Below, piece after piece: positions 9,357-17,961 of a stretch of 64,000 nucleotides of DNA. The number at the start of each line of letters is the position of its first letter. Within the stretch, counting starts at the first letter, position 1. The translations under genes and the position numbers were made by a program. Under the pieces are notes generated by a model. The model was not told the origin of the DNA. It ran no database searches and worked only from the letters and a program-made list of their open reading frames with translations. The DNA is from CAWCDJ01 sp963778675 (GTDB taxonomy: Bacteria > Acidobacteriota > Terriglobia > Bryobacterales > Bryobacteraceae). The stretch is taken from assembly GCA_963778675.1 (NCBI GenBank), contig CAVZVI010000007.1:1-64000 (forward strand), read 5' to 3'.

Positions 9357-12300
9357 TCAGAATTGGAACCTTGCGGTCAACTGCAGTTCACGCGCATGGC
9401 TGTCGAAGACCAGGTCGGAACGATTGAACAGAGCGTTGCCCGGGATCAGGTTGTTGCGCGTGTCCCGGCTTTCGTGGAATTGCACGTTGTTCAGGTACCC
9501 GGGCACGTACTGCGGATGGTTGAAAGCGTTGAACATCTGTACGGCCAGTTGCAGCTTGTACCGTTCGGTGAAGGAAAACTGTTTCTTCACCTGCAGGTCG
9601 AAGTTGTTGATGTGTTGGGTAGCGATGGTCTGCCGGCCGCTGTTGGCAAGCGCGCCGTAGCCCGCCATAATATATTGCGCGTTGGGGTTGTTGGCGACGT
9701 ACGCCACCGTGCTTTCGTCGCCGTAGGGGACGGCACTGCCGCTGCGGTCGATGGCGGTCACGCCGCTGCCCGTATTGGGAACGCCGTTGACGTTGACGAT
9801 GGCGCGGTCGCCGGCCGAGTCGGAGTTGAGGTTTGAATCCGTCCCGCTCTGCACCGTCGCATACTGCGGGGTTTCGAAGGTGTAAGTCCCGCTGAACGTG
9901 AACCCGCCGGCCAGATTCCGCATCAGCGCCGAGGGGCTGTGGCTAAACCACGGAAGGTCATACACCCATGTGTAAGTGAAGCGTTGCCGCCGGTCGATGA
10001 ACGAACTCGACCGCTCCGGCCGCATGTTCTGGAAGTCCTGCGGCCGCCGCGGAGAGAGCAGCGTGGAGTAGAGGTCCGCGGTGCTGTCGTCGATGTTGTG
10101 GCTCCAGGTGTAAGACGCGTTGAACAACAGGTTGCGCGTGAAACGCCGGGTCAGCTCCATCGCCAGGCCGTGATACGAGGAGTTGCCCCGGTTGGGGAAG
10201 GCGAAGATCAAACTGTTGTCGAAGTACGGCTGGAATTCGGGCGAAATAGGGTCGATGGCGAACAGGTCGCCGAGCGTGTACTGCAGGCCCGAAAGCGCCC
10301 CTGCCCCGGGATTCTGCATATAGGTCGGCAGATATCTTGCCGGCGTGACCACTGACTGCGCGTTGATGATCGATTGCGTGAACAGGTGCACCCCGCGTGT
10401 CCCCAGGTAGCGGACCTCGGCAGTGTAGTCCTGGTGGAAGACATGCTCCACTCCGACGTTCCACTGGATCGAATACGGAAGCTTCTGATCGTAGATGTAG
10501 GCCGACGTGTTGTCCCGGCAATCCTGGGCGCTGGTGCAGTTGACACCCGCGGCGCTGGGCGGAATGCCGCCGTTCTTGAGGAAGTTGGGCGTGTTGGCGC
10601 TGGGATCGAGGTGCACCGTGCTCGAGACCTGCGGCGGCGTTGAAAGCAGCCCCAGGTTGTCGAAAGACTTGTCGTACGCCATGCCGAAGCCGGCCCGGAT
10701 CGAGGTCCGCCCGCTGTTCCCCGGCGAATAGGCGATGCCCACGCGCGGCACGAAGTTCCACTTCTGCGCCTGCGGCACGCCGAACTCCAACAGGCCGGGG
10801 ACTGACGAGATCGCATTCAACTGCTGCAGCTTGTCGCCCTTAGGAATCCCCTTGTACTCGTAGCGCACCCCAAGGTTGAGCGTCAGGTTAGGGCGAAGAT
10901 GGAAGTCGTCCATGGCGAAGAACGAGGTGTTGATCTGGTTGCCGTCGTACGGCGCGCCGCCCACGTTGCGCTCCGCGATGAGGTCGGGTTGCAGGTCCAT
11001 CACGTATTGCGCCAGGTTGGAGTATCCGTAGTCGCCGCGGACGCGCTGCGTAAAGGTCTGCGGCGCGATGTACTTGCGCCCTTCCCATCCGAACTTGAAC
11101 GAGTGGCGTCCCTTCGTCCAGCTTAAGTTGTCAATCAACTGGTACGTATTGATAACCCCGGATTGCGGCGCGCCGTCGTACGGACCCAACTGCACATTGA
11201 GGTCCTGCTCGATGGTGATATTCGGGAACACATCCAGCCCCGGAAATTGGAAATTGCCCGCCGGGATGTCGTCGTTGTAGCGGTTGTAACCGAACCGGAA
11301 CTCGTTAAGGAGGGTGGGGCTGAAGCTGTGAAACTCGGAGAGCGCGAAGAGCTTCTGGGTAGTGGTGCGGCCCAGGAAGAACGCAGGCAGCGCGGGCAGC
11401 GTGCTGGTGCTGAAGCCGGACGTGCGCCCATCCACGTAGCGGCCGCGCAGCCGGTCCGCCTCGGAGATGTTGTAGTCGACGCTGGCGAGCCAGGTGCGGA
11501 TGTTGGTATAGCTGGGCTTGGTGATCGGCACGATGCCGATCGGGATATCCACACCGCCGACAGTGGTTGTCGTGGAAGCGCTGGCGGCCGCAGGCAGATA
11601 TTGCTTCAGGATTCCCAGGTTGGTCTGCGAAACGCCGGGCAGGCCGGACAACGTGGAATACCCGGCGGCGGTCGGCGCATAGATGGCGCTCGATGCCGTG
11701 CCCTCGGCGCCGTAGGGATTGTATTGAAACAGGCCGTAGTAGAACAGCTTGTTCTTGATCACCGGACCTCCCACGGAGCCTCCGAAGGTGCTTTGGTCGT
11801 AGCGCGGATGCGTGAGAATGCCCTGCCGCTTGAACGACTCGTCCAGAGCATTGAAGTTCCGGTTATTCAAATACTCATAGGCCGCGCCGTGAATCTCGTT
11901 GGTGCCGCCGCGGAGCACGGTGTTGAACTGGCCGCCCGTCCCGTTGCCGTACTCGGCCGAATATTGATTTTCGAGCATCGAAAATTCGGCCACAGCCTCG
12001 TTCGGGATATCGATATTGTGGCCGGTAACGTCCTTGCGGTTGTTGTCCACGCCTTCCACGCTGAAATTATTGTTGCGCGGCCTCTGCCCGCCAACCGCGG
12101 GTCCGTCCCCCAGCCCCAACCCGCCGGTCGAGGCCACGCCTGCGCCGAGCAGGGAGAGGTTCAGCACTCCCAGCGGGAGCGATGAGGCTGGCACATCGAT
12201 CGCTTCCCGCGACTTGAATGACTGGCCCACCTGCGATGTTGTGGTGTCGATCAAGGCCGCCGATTCCTGTACCTCGACCGAGGTCGACACCTGGCGCAAC

Positions 12301-12653
12301 GTGAGGGCGACGTTGGCGGTCGCAGTCTCCGCCAGGGCGACCGCCAGGTTATGAACCGTGGCCGTGGCGAAGCCCGTGTGCGTGACCTCCAGATTGTACG
12401 TTCCCGCCAGCAGATTGTTGAAGCGGTACTGACCCGAGGAATTCGTTGTTGTGGAGAGGGTCACTCCGGTATTGACGCCCGTGATTTCGACTGTCGCGGC
12501 CGGAATTCCCGCGCCGCTCGGGTCGGTGATTGTGCCCACCAGGTTGCCGTCTGCGGCTTGCGCCCGCAGCCGGGAAACTCCGCCGAGCAGGAATATTGCG
12601 ACCGTAGCCAGGGCCGCAGCCTTTCCCCGAAACGTGCTAAATGGTGCGTTCAC
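9357..12653 (-). CDS. TonB-dependent receptor, Oar-like, with carboxypeptidase-regulatory N-domain
   Basis: An outer-membrane protein of 1098 residues. It has a signal peptide (ALATVAIFLLGGVSRLRAQA), a carboxypeptidase-regulatory-like beta-sandwich at about 35-115 (GTITDPSGAGIPAATVEI), a plug region (DNNRKDVTGHNIDIPNEAVAEF, truncated here as a motif region near 205-225), and a long beta-barrel ending in Phe (ARFQF) as expected for BAM-inserted barrels. Such acidobacterial Oar-like receptors are thought to import large ligands such as oligosaccharides with TonB energy. The start is GTG 12653, seven bases after GGAGG. A paralogous receptor lies at 17962-21408. Two adjacent inverted repeats upstream (12817-12857) may serve its regulation. 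The ligand is not readable from sequence. Confidence 0.9.
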   Translation of the reverse strand: MNAPFSTFRGKAAALATVAIFLLGGVSRLRAQAADGNLVGTITDPSGAGIPAATVEITGVNTGVTLSTTTNSSGQYRFNNLLAGTYNLEVTHTGFATATVHNLAVALAETATANVALTLRQVSTSVEVQESAALIDTTTSQVGQSFKSREAIDVPASSLPLGVLNLSLLGAGVASTGGLGLGDGPAVGGQRPRNNNFSVEGVDNNRKDVTGHNIDIPNEAVAEFSMLENQYSAEYGNGTGGQFNTVLRGGTNEIHGAAYEYLNNRNFNALDESFKRQGILTHPRYDQSTFGGSVGGPVIKNKLFYYGLFQYNPYGAEGTASSAIYAPTAAGYSTLSGLPGVSQTNLGILKQYLPAAASASTTTTVGGVDIPIGIVPITKPSYTNIRTWLASVDYNISEADRLRGRYVDGRTSGFSTSTLPALPAFFLGRTTTQKLFALSEFHSFSPTLLNEFRFGYNRYNDDIPAGNFQFPGLDVFPNITIEQDLNVQLGPYDGAPQSGVINTYQLIDNLSWTKGRHSFKFGWEGRKYIAPQTFTQRVRGDYGYSNLAQYVMDLQPDLIAERNVGGAPYDGNQINTSFFAMDDFHLRPNLTLNLGVRYEYKGIPKGDKLQQLNAISSVPGLLEFGVPQAQKWNFVPRVGIAYSPGNSGRTSIRAGFGMAYDKSFDNLGLLSTPPQVSSTVHLDPSANTPNFLKNGGIPPSAAGVNCTSAQDCRDNTSAYIYDQKLPYSIQWNVGVEHVFHQDYTAEVRYLGTRGVHLFTQSIINAQSVVTPARYLPTYMQNPGAGALSGLQYTLGDLFAIDPISPEFQPYFDNSLIFAFPNRGNSSYHGLAMELTRRFTRNLLFNASYTWSHNIDDSTADLYSTLLSPRRPQDFQNMRPERSSSFIDRRQRFTYTWVYDLPWFSHSPSALMRNLAGGFTFSGTYTFETPQYATVQSGTDSNLNSDSAGDRAIVNVNGVPNTGSGVTAIDRSGSAVPYGDESTVAYVANNPNAQYIMAGYGALANSGRQTIATQHINNFDLQVKKQFSFTERYKLQLAVQMFNAFNHPQYVPGYLNNVQFHESRDTRNNLIPGNALFNRSDLVFDSHARELQLTARFQF

Positions 12654-13195
12654 TGGATAACCTCCAATTGTTATTTGTGTGCGTCCCGAGCCCGGATACA
12701 GGGCGGCGCAAAATCGACTCCGGGCGTGCTCCTCAACGGGCGTGTTTACCTCGCGCCGGACTCATGTTTCGGGACTCCCTTGTTTCGGGTTAGACGAAGT
12801 CTGAGATAAGCCGGCGCGTTAATTGCGCCGATTAACGGTAAGCGGAAGCCGCTTACCTTTCATTTTTGTAGGTTAAGTATTGAGGGGAAAGGGACGAAAG
12901 TGCGTGAGATCGAACATTCCGCAAACGCCATGACGGCGGTAATATGGCGTGCCCGCGGCGACTCGAACGCCAGATCTCTACCGTATCGAGGAGGGTGTGG
13001 CTAGGCACGGGTTCGCGAGCGGACCGCGGCCTTTCGTCATCATCGGATTGTTGACATCGGGTCGGGAAGACGCCCCCTTGCTCGATCACGGTGAGCCGTA
13101 ATCGGCGAAGAACGAGGTCACTGATCTCCTGCGAAGCCGCCATCCACCGCTTCTGTGCAGCCTTCTGTTCCGAGGGTGTAGATGCGGCCTCCCGC
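12654..13195 (-). other. 542-bp intergenic region upstream of the TonB receptor gene
   Basis: It lies between the receptor start and the end of the hydrolase gene, both on the minus strand. It contains two neighbouring inverted repeats at 12817-12837 and 12837-12857 and no convincing gene; open frames in it are extensions of antisense frames. It should contain the receptor promoter. Confidence 0.5.
12817..12857. promoter_or_regulatory. Two adjacent inverted repeats, possible operator
   Basis: The first is CGTTAAT (12817-12823) with ATTAACG (12831-12837), spaced by 7 bases: a 21-bp near-palindrome of the size bound by dimeric regulators. The second is GGTAAGCGG (12837-12845) with CCGCTTACC (12849-12857), a perfect 9-bp stem with a 3-nt loop followed on the plus strand by TTTCATTTTTG. 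The second could be a hairpin terminator on the plus strand, but no plus-strand gene ends nearby, so a regulatory role for the receptor gene about 165 bp away is as likely. Confidence 0.35.
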
Positions 13196-15439
13196 CTACC
13201 GGACCGTAGCCAGCCAGTCGAACACCTGCTCTTGCAGCGTACGCGGGAACCGGCTGAATTCGAGCGGCGTCTCCAGCCGCAACCCGTCCGGCCGGCCCAT
13301 CCTCTCATACACCCGCCGGACCTGGCCGATTTCGCTGCGGACGTCATCCGCGCGCGCATATCGATCCAGCGCTGGAGCCACGACCAGCACGGAACGCGGG
13401 GCCACAGCGGCCAGGGCCTCGTCGAAATCGAGCGGCAGCCGCTCTTCGTACCCCGCGAAGAACCCGAACCGTGGGATCAGCCCGTGCAGGTGCGAGTATT
13501 GCAGAATCCCTTCTGTACCCTTCTCCTGTGTGTCCAACCGCAAAGGATCGAACCCGTCCACGGCAGCCAGTCCTTGGACACGCTCGTCGAGCGCCGCGGT
13601 AAGCAGCCCGACTTTTGCTCCCAGAGCGTATCCCACAATATAGATGCGCTGCGGGTCGATGTTCTCCAGCGCCGCCGCGGCGTCGATCGCGGCCCTAGTG
13701 TCGGTCACCATCTTACCCATCAGGCTCCACTTGGGATACCGTTGGTAAAACGCGCGCGCATCGCGGATCCGGGTGCCGAAGCCGATCTGGTCGAACGCCA
13801 GCACCGCAAAGCCGCGCCTCGTCAGAGACGCGAAGGCGGACCTGGTATCCCGTGAGTAGCCGGTCGAATACGAGAACGGATGCAGCCACAACACCAGCGG
13901 CAGCCGCTGTCCGGCCGCGACGGTATCGGGGTAGTAGAGGTCGCCTTTGAGATCGTCGCCAAATGCCAGCGGCGCCGATGACATGCCGGGCGCCTTCAGC
14001 GGGCGCTGAAACAGCAGTGACATCCAGCCGTCGCTCGTATACACGGATTGTTTCAGCTTTTCGCGCGCCGGGAACCGGACACCGGCCGGCTCTTCGCCCA
14101 ACGCCCACAGAATCTCATGACGGATGCCGGCCTTTTTTTCCTCCCAGTTTCCCTGGTTGTAATCGCCGGGCGTCCTGCGCGGATACCGCAGGGGATCGAT
14201 GGATTCGCCCGAAACCCGTTTCCATTCGTCGAAGGTGTACCCGTTGATCCACGTCTCGCGTTTGGGGAAATGCTTGCGGCCGAATACGGAATCCAGAAAA
14301 TCCATGAAGATCTCGATATCGCCCGCCGTGGTGGGGTGCTCCCCATCGCGCAGATTCAGCCAAAGCTTGTCCGCGGCGCCCCAATGCTCATAGACCTTCA
14401 GCACTGACCGGTATGCCTGCTCAAAACCGAACGGACCACCCTGCGACTCCGAAAATGCCGAATACATGAACAGGCCGCGCGGAGCCACCAGCGCCATCAG
14501 CAGGTTCTCGTCCACTGGCAGTTTGTCCTCGCGGCCGGCGAAAAACCGCAGCCGCGGGTGGAACCAGTGCGGAAACGAGCCGGTGATCTGCTCGAGGCTC
14601 TCGTTCTCGAACATGTCGCTCGTGTACCTCCAGGGATTGCCTTCGCCGGTGTTCCCGCTGGAGGGGATGACGGCCGCGATGCGCTCGTCGAAAGCGGCCG
14701 CGAGCAGCGCCTGCTTGCCGTTGCGGGAATGGCCGCTGATCGCGATCTTGCCTTTGTCCACCTCGGGCAGTGTCGTCAGGTAGTCGACCGCGCGCATGCC
14801 CGCCCACGCCCATCGCGCCAGGCATGAAAAATCGTATTCCGGATAGATGTCGATGTACGCATCGGAATCGTCGGCGTTCCCGTAAATCGGGTCGGCCGCG
14901 AAGTAGATCGCCCCGATGTACCCTCGCCGGACCGCCGTCGCGACCCATGGGCGCGTGCGCGGGTGGTTCGTGAGAAAGACGGGGAACGGTCCCTTGCCGG
15001 GAGGAATCATCAGCTGCACGCGCAGAGTCGCGCGGTGCGCGGGGCCGAATTCCAGGCGCACGTCGCGCACCGTCACGCCGCCTTCGTCGTGACTCCCGGT
15101 GACTACGGCCCGCAAGTTATCGGGCGCCGGGGGCATTTTCCCGTAAACCCATTGCTCGAACAGCGCCCGGATTCGCTGCCGTTCGCGCTGCCATGCCTCG
15201 ACCGAAGCGAAGGGCGCCTCGGGGAGCCCCGGGATCGAGGGCATGCTGTCAAAATCGGGAGGAAGCTCGCCCGTGCGCCGCACCCAGTCTTCCCAGGACT
15301 TGTCCTTCGCGCTGATCCTGCCCGTGATTCGCGTGTTGGAAGGAGGAAGGATCTTCAGCAGATCGTCGAGTTCCTGCTTGCGGTCGGCCGCCGGTAACGC
15401 GGCGGCGGCAAGCGCCAGCCATATCGATAGCTTCATCAT
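13196..15439 (-). CDS. Secreted double alpha/beta hydrolase, CE15 glucuronoyl-esterase-like (copy A)
   Basis: A 747-residue protein with a signal peptide (IWLALAAAALPAA) and two tandem alpha/beta-hydrolase domains. The N-terminal domain resembles CE15 esterases: nucleophile motif GHSRNGK (Ser about 238), the following PSSGNTGEG loop, the LPVDENLLMALVAPR region, and a probable catalytic His in DGEHP (about 368). CE15 enzymes cleave esters between glucuronic acid of xylan and lignin alcohols. The second domain (about 480-747) has GYALGAK at about 603-609, so the nucleophile Ser position is Ala, and no His is evident near the end. It is probably a non-catalytic domain. A close paralogue lies at 22796-25237. 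It is likely periplasmic or extracellular. Esterase activity is inferred. Confidence 0.75.
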   Translation of the reverse strand: MMKLSIWLALAAAALPAADRKQELDDLLKILPPSNTRITGRISAKDKSWEDWVRRTGELPPDFDSMPSIPGLPEAPFASVEAWQRERQRIRALFEQWVYGKMPPAPDNLRAVVTGSHDEGGVTVRDVRLEFGPAHRATLRVQLMIPPGKGPFPVFLTNHPRTRPWVATAVRRGYIGAIYFAADPIYGNADDSDAYIDIYPEYDFSCLARWAWAGMRAVDYLTTLPEVDKGKIAISGHSRNGKQALLAAAFDERIAAVIPSSGNTGEGNPWRYTSDMFENESLEQITGSFPHWFHPRLRFFAGREDKLPVDENLLMALVAPRGLFMYSAFSESQGGPFGFEQAYRSVLKVYEHWGAADKLWLNLRDGEHPTTAGDIEIFMDFLDSVFGRKHFPKRETWINGYTFDEWKRVSGESIDPLRYPRRTPGDYNQGNWEEKKAGIRHEILWALGEEPAGVRFPAREKLKQSVYTSDGWMSLLFQRPLKAPGMSSAPLAFGDDLKGDLYYPDTVAAGQRLPLVLWLHPFSYSTGYSRDTRSAFASLTRRGFAVLAFDQIGFGTRIRDARAFYQRYPKWSLMGKMVTDTRAAIDAAAALENIDPQRIYIVGYALGAKVGLLTAALDERVQGLAAVDGFDPLRLDTQEKGTEGILQYSHLHGLIPRFGFFAGYEERLPLDFDEALAAVAPRSVLVVAPALDRYARADDVRSEIGQVRRVYERMGRPDGLRLETPLEFSRFPRTLQEQVFDWLATVR

Positions 15440-15523
15440 TTTCGGAGCCTGACCTCCTCGTTGCCGATTCAGTATAGCTCCTGGCGTGGGCGGGCCGGTT
15501 CGCCGCCAGCCCCGGAGAAGCCG

Positions 15524-17884
15524 TCAGCGCCGCGGCGGAATCCGGGATTCGTATTCGGCGATGCGCGCCTTCAGCATCTCGATCGACCTTGCGTTGTTGC
15601 TGCGGGATGCGGCGGCGAGAGCGCGCCGAGCCGTTGCCGCGGCCCGTTCGAAGCCTCCGGTCGCGGCATACATCCTGGCCAGCAGATCCAGAATCGCCGG
15701 ATCGCCGCCGCCGGTCAATTTGGCCGCCTCCTCCAGAGGAGGGATGGCGTCCGCGTAACGGCCCGAGATCGCAAGCGCCACGCCGAGATTGTTCTGCGCA
15801 TCGGCAAGATCGGGCTTGTACGCGACCGCTTTCTCGAGTTCGGAAATACCCTCGGCGAGTCGGTTGACCTGCGCGAGCGCCGAGCCGAGATTGCTGTGAG
15901 CGCTGGCATAGTTCGGGTTCAGTTCGATCGCTTTCTCCAGGTACGGAATGGCCTCGTGGAACTGCCTGCGGCGGACCAGCGCATCGCCCAAGTTGTTGAG
16001 CGCTTCCGGATACTCGGGGCTGAGTTCCAGGGCCGTTCGGTAGTGGGCGATCGCTTCCTCCACCTCGCCGGTTTTGAAGAGGCACACGCCCAGGTTGTTG
16101 TGGGCGCGGGCCTCGCCGGGACCGAGTTCGAGAGCCTTTCTCCACTCCGCCGCACCCTCCCGGTACAGACCTCGTTTCATCAGGTCGGAAGCGCTATCCA
16201 CCAGGCCGTAGTAATCCGTTACGGGCGCGTCGATCTTCAGCATGCCGTCCGGCGGGGTATTCACGAACTCCGGAATGTTGACCGCGCGATTGGCGGCCGT
16301 GGCGTTCTCGACCAGGATCGCGGGGCTGTCGTCGCCGTCGGCATCGATATGGGTCAGGAACATCTGGGTATAGGGCGAGCGGCTCTTCGAGGAGAAGACC
16401 AGCCAGCGCCCGTTGGGCGAAAAGCTGTGCCAGGAGTTCATCAGGGGGGTGTTGCAACGCATGCGCCGCGCCGCGCCGCCGGCTGCCGGAACGATATAAA
16501 GTTGGCTGTCCGGGCGCATCAGCAGTCCGTTACGGCTCTGCACGAAGACGATCCAGCGGCCGTCCGGCGACACTTTGGGAAAGCTGTTGCTCATCCCGTT
16601 GCCGGATGCGCCAGCGATCGCTTCGGGGCGGCCGCCTTGTCCGCCGTTGAACGGGATGCGATAGAGGTCGTAGCGGATCTGGGTTTCGTCCGGGTCATTC
16701 GCCCGCGCCGCCACCGGCGCCCCCACCGGATACGGATCGCGGGCTTCGGCACGGGCGAAGACCAGGTATTTGCCGTCGGGGCTCCAGACGGCATTCGTGT
16801 GCACGTAGAGCGGGTTGTCGGCGCCGGGCAGCGGCTGCAGGGCGCCCGCGGCACGATTGTACCAGGCGAGGATGCCCCGGGTCGGATAGAAAACCTGGAG
16901 GAAACGGTAGTCCTTGAAGTTGGCGACGAAGTAGTTGAGTACCACCTCGCGCAGGTTCTTGCGCCGCTCGTACTCGGTCTCGTCCGTCCCCGGATCGTTG
17001 ATCGTCGTCACCACGTAGCTGCCATCCGGGGACACTTGGCTCATGAAGCCTACACGCAGCCGTCCGCCGAGCTTTCCGCGAAAGGTACTCCACGCGACGA
17101 TGTTGTCCTTGCGAATCGACATCCGCGGCGCAACGGGGACGAGCGCGTAGAGCCCCTTGTCGTTCTGCGGACCGTCCACGTCCATCCCCATGGTTTTCCC
17201 GTCGGCCGAAAAGGAATGGCAGTTGGCGCAGGTGTGCAAGCCTTCCATGAGCAGGCGGCTGCGGGGCTGGGCGACGTCGCGCAGGCGCCATGCAATGAGC
17301 GGGACGGCGGAAGACGCGAGCGGCTTGATCACGCCCTTTTCCGTCTCCGAGGGCATGAGGGGGACGTCGCGATAGAAGATTGGAGCGCCCACCGGGTCGG
17401 TGGAAGTACGGATTTCGAGCCGGCCGCGGGAGACGGGAGCGCCGCCGCGATAGCCGGTGATCACAATTCGGGCCGGCGCGGCTGCGGAAGCCTGCTGGAC
17501 GGCGCGCCAGACAGCGGCGTCCGGCCGCCACCGCCGCGCGGCGGCCTCTTGCGGGCCAGGCGCGGGAGGCATATTGGTCGGAGACACCGCGCGGGGGTCG
17601 AGTTCCGGAACCGCGGCCTTCTCGCCGGGAGTGCGAAGATGCAGAGGCGCCCGCCCGGCGAGTTCGATATCGATGGTCCACTCGGCGGAGCCGGAACGCA
17701 GGTCCCGCCAGAGGAACTCCGGCGCGGGGAAGTCCCGGGGAAAGATGCTGCCGTCCGCCGGGTAGTCGATGGCGAGGCCGGCCGGAGGGGGAGCCGCCGG
17801 GGCGAACGCCAGCAGCAACGTGCCGAAAACCGCCACCCGGAAGTGTGTGAGCTTCACGAGCGCCAGTGTAACGCGTGGCGGCAT
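15524..17884 (-). CDS. Secreted PD40 propeller/TPR protein with a CxxCH heme-type motif
   Basis: A 786-residue protein. ATG 17884 is preceded at seven bases by GGGAGG, which settles the start. After a signal-like segment (VFGTLLLAFAPAAPP) comes a beta-rich N-terminal region. CANCH at about 219-223 is followed by SFSADGKTMG, like a single c-type heme site. WD40-like PD40 repeats follow at about 370-560 (VWSPDGKYLVFARAE, VSPDGRWIVFVQS, SPNGRWLVFSSKS), then about six TPR units from 565 to 760 (AHNNLGVCLFKTGEVEEAI, AHSNLGSALAQVNRLAEGI). It is divergently transcribed from the second TonB receptor gene with a 77-bp gap. Its role is unknown; protein-interaction scaffolding in the periplasm is plausible. 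Confidence 0.75.
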   Translation of the reverse strand: MPPRVTLALVKLTHFRVAVFGTLLLAFAPAAPPPAGLAIDYPADGSIFPRDFPAPEFLWRDLRSGSAEWTIDIELAGRAPLHLRTPGEKAAVPELDPRAVSPTNMPPAPGPQEAAARRWRPDAAVWRAVQQASAAAPARIVITGYRGGAPVSRGRLEIRTSTDPVGAPIFYRDVPLMPSETEKGVIKPLASSAVPLIAWRLRDVAQPRSRLLMEGLHTCANCHSFSADGKTMGMDVDGPQNDKGLYALVPVAPRMSIRKDNIVAWSTFRGKLGGRLRVGFMSQVSPDGSYVVTTINDPGTDETEYERRKNLREVVLNYFVANFKDYRFLQVFYPTRGILAWYNRAAGALQPLPGADNPLYVHTNAVWSPDGKYLVFARAEARDPYPVGAPVAARANDPDETQIRYDLYRIPFNGGQGGRPEAIAGASGNGMSNSFPKVSPDGRWIVFVQSRNGLLMRPDSQLYIVPAAGGAARRMRCNTPLMNSWHSFSPNGRWLVFSSKSRSPYTQMFLTHIDADGDDSPAILVENATAANRAVNIPEFVNTPPDGMLKIDAPVTDYYGLVDSASDLMKRGLYREGAAEWRKALELGPGEARAHNNLGVCLFKTGEVEEAIAHYRTALELSPEYPEALNNLGDALVRRRQFHEAIPYLEKAIELNPNYASAHSNLGSALAQVNRLAEGISELEKAVAYKPDLADAQNNLGVALAISGRYADAIPPLEEAAKLTGGGDPAILDLLARMYAATGGFERAAATARRALAAASRSNNARSIEMLKARIAEYESRIPPRR

Positions 17885-17961
17885 ACGGCGCCTCCCTATT
17901 ATCAGTAGTTTAAGGTCTTTAACGCTATCTTTTGCCCAAGTATTGCAATATACTACTTCGC
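17885..17961. promoter_or_regulatory. Divergent promoter region
   Basis: A 77-bp AT-rich gap between the divergent PD40/TPR gene and the second TonB receptor gene. It must carry both promoters. An imperfect palindrome around AGTATTGCAATATACT (17939-17954) lies just before the receptor start and no clear Shine-Dalgarno is seen there. Exact promoter boxes are not assignable. Confidence 0.4.

Noticed and set aside
15461..17908. 815-codon open frame on the plus strand opposite the PD40/TPR gene
   Set aside because: Same cause. The sense protein has PD40 and TPR repeats; the antisense frame is low-information Arg/Gly/Val sequence.
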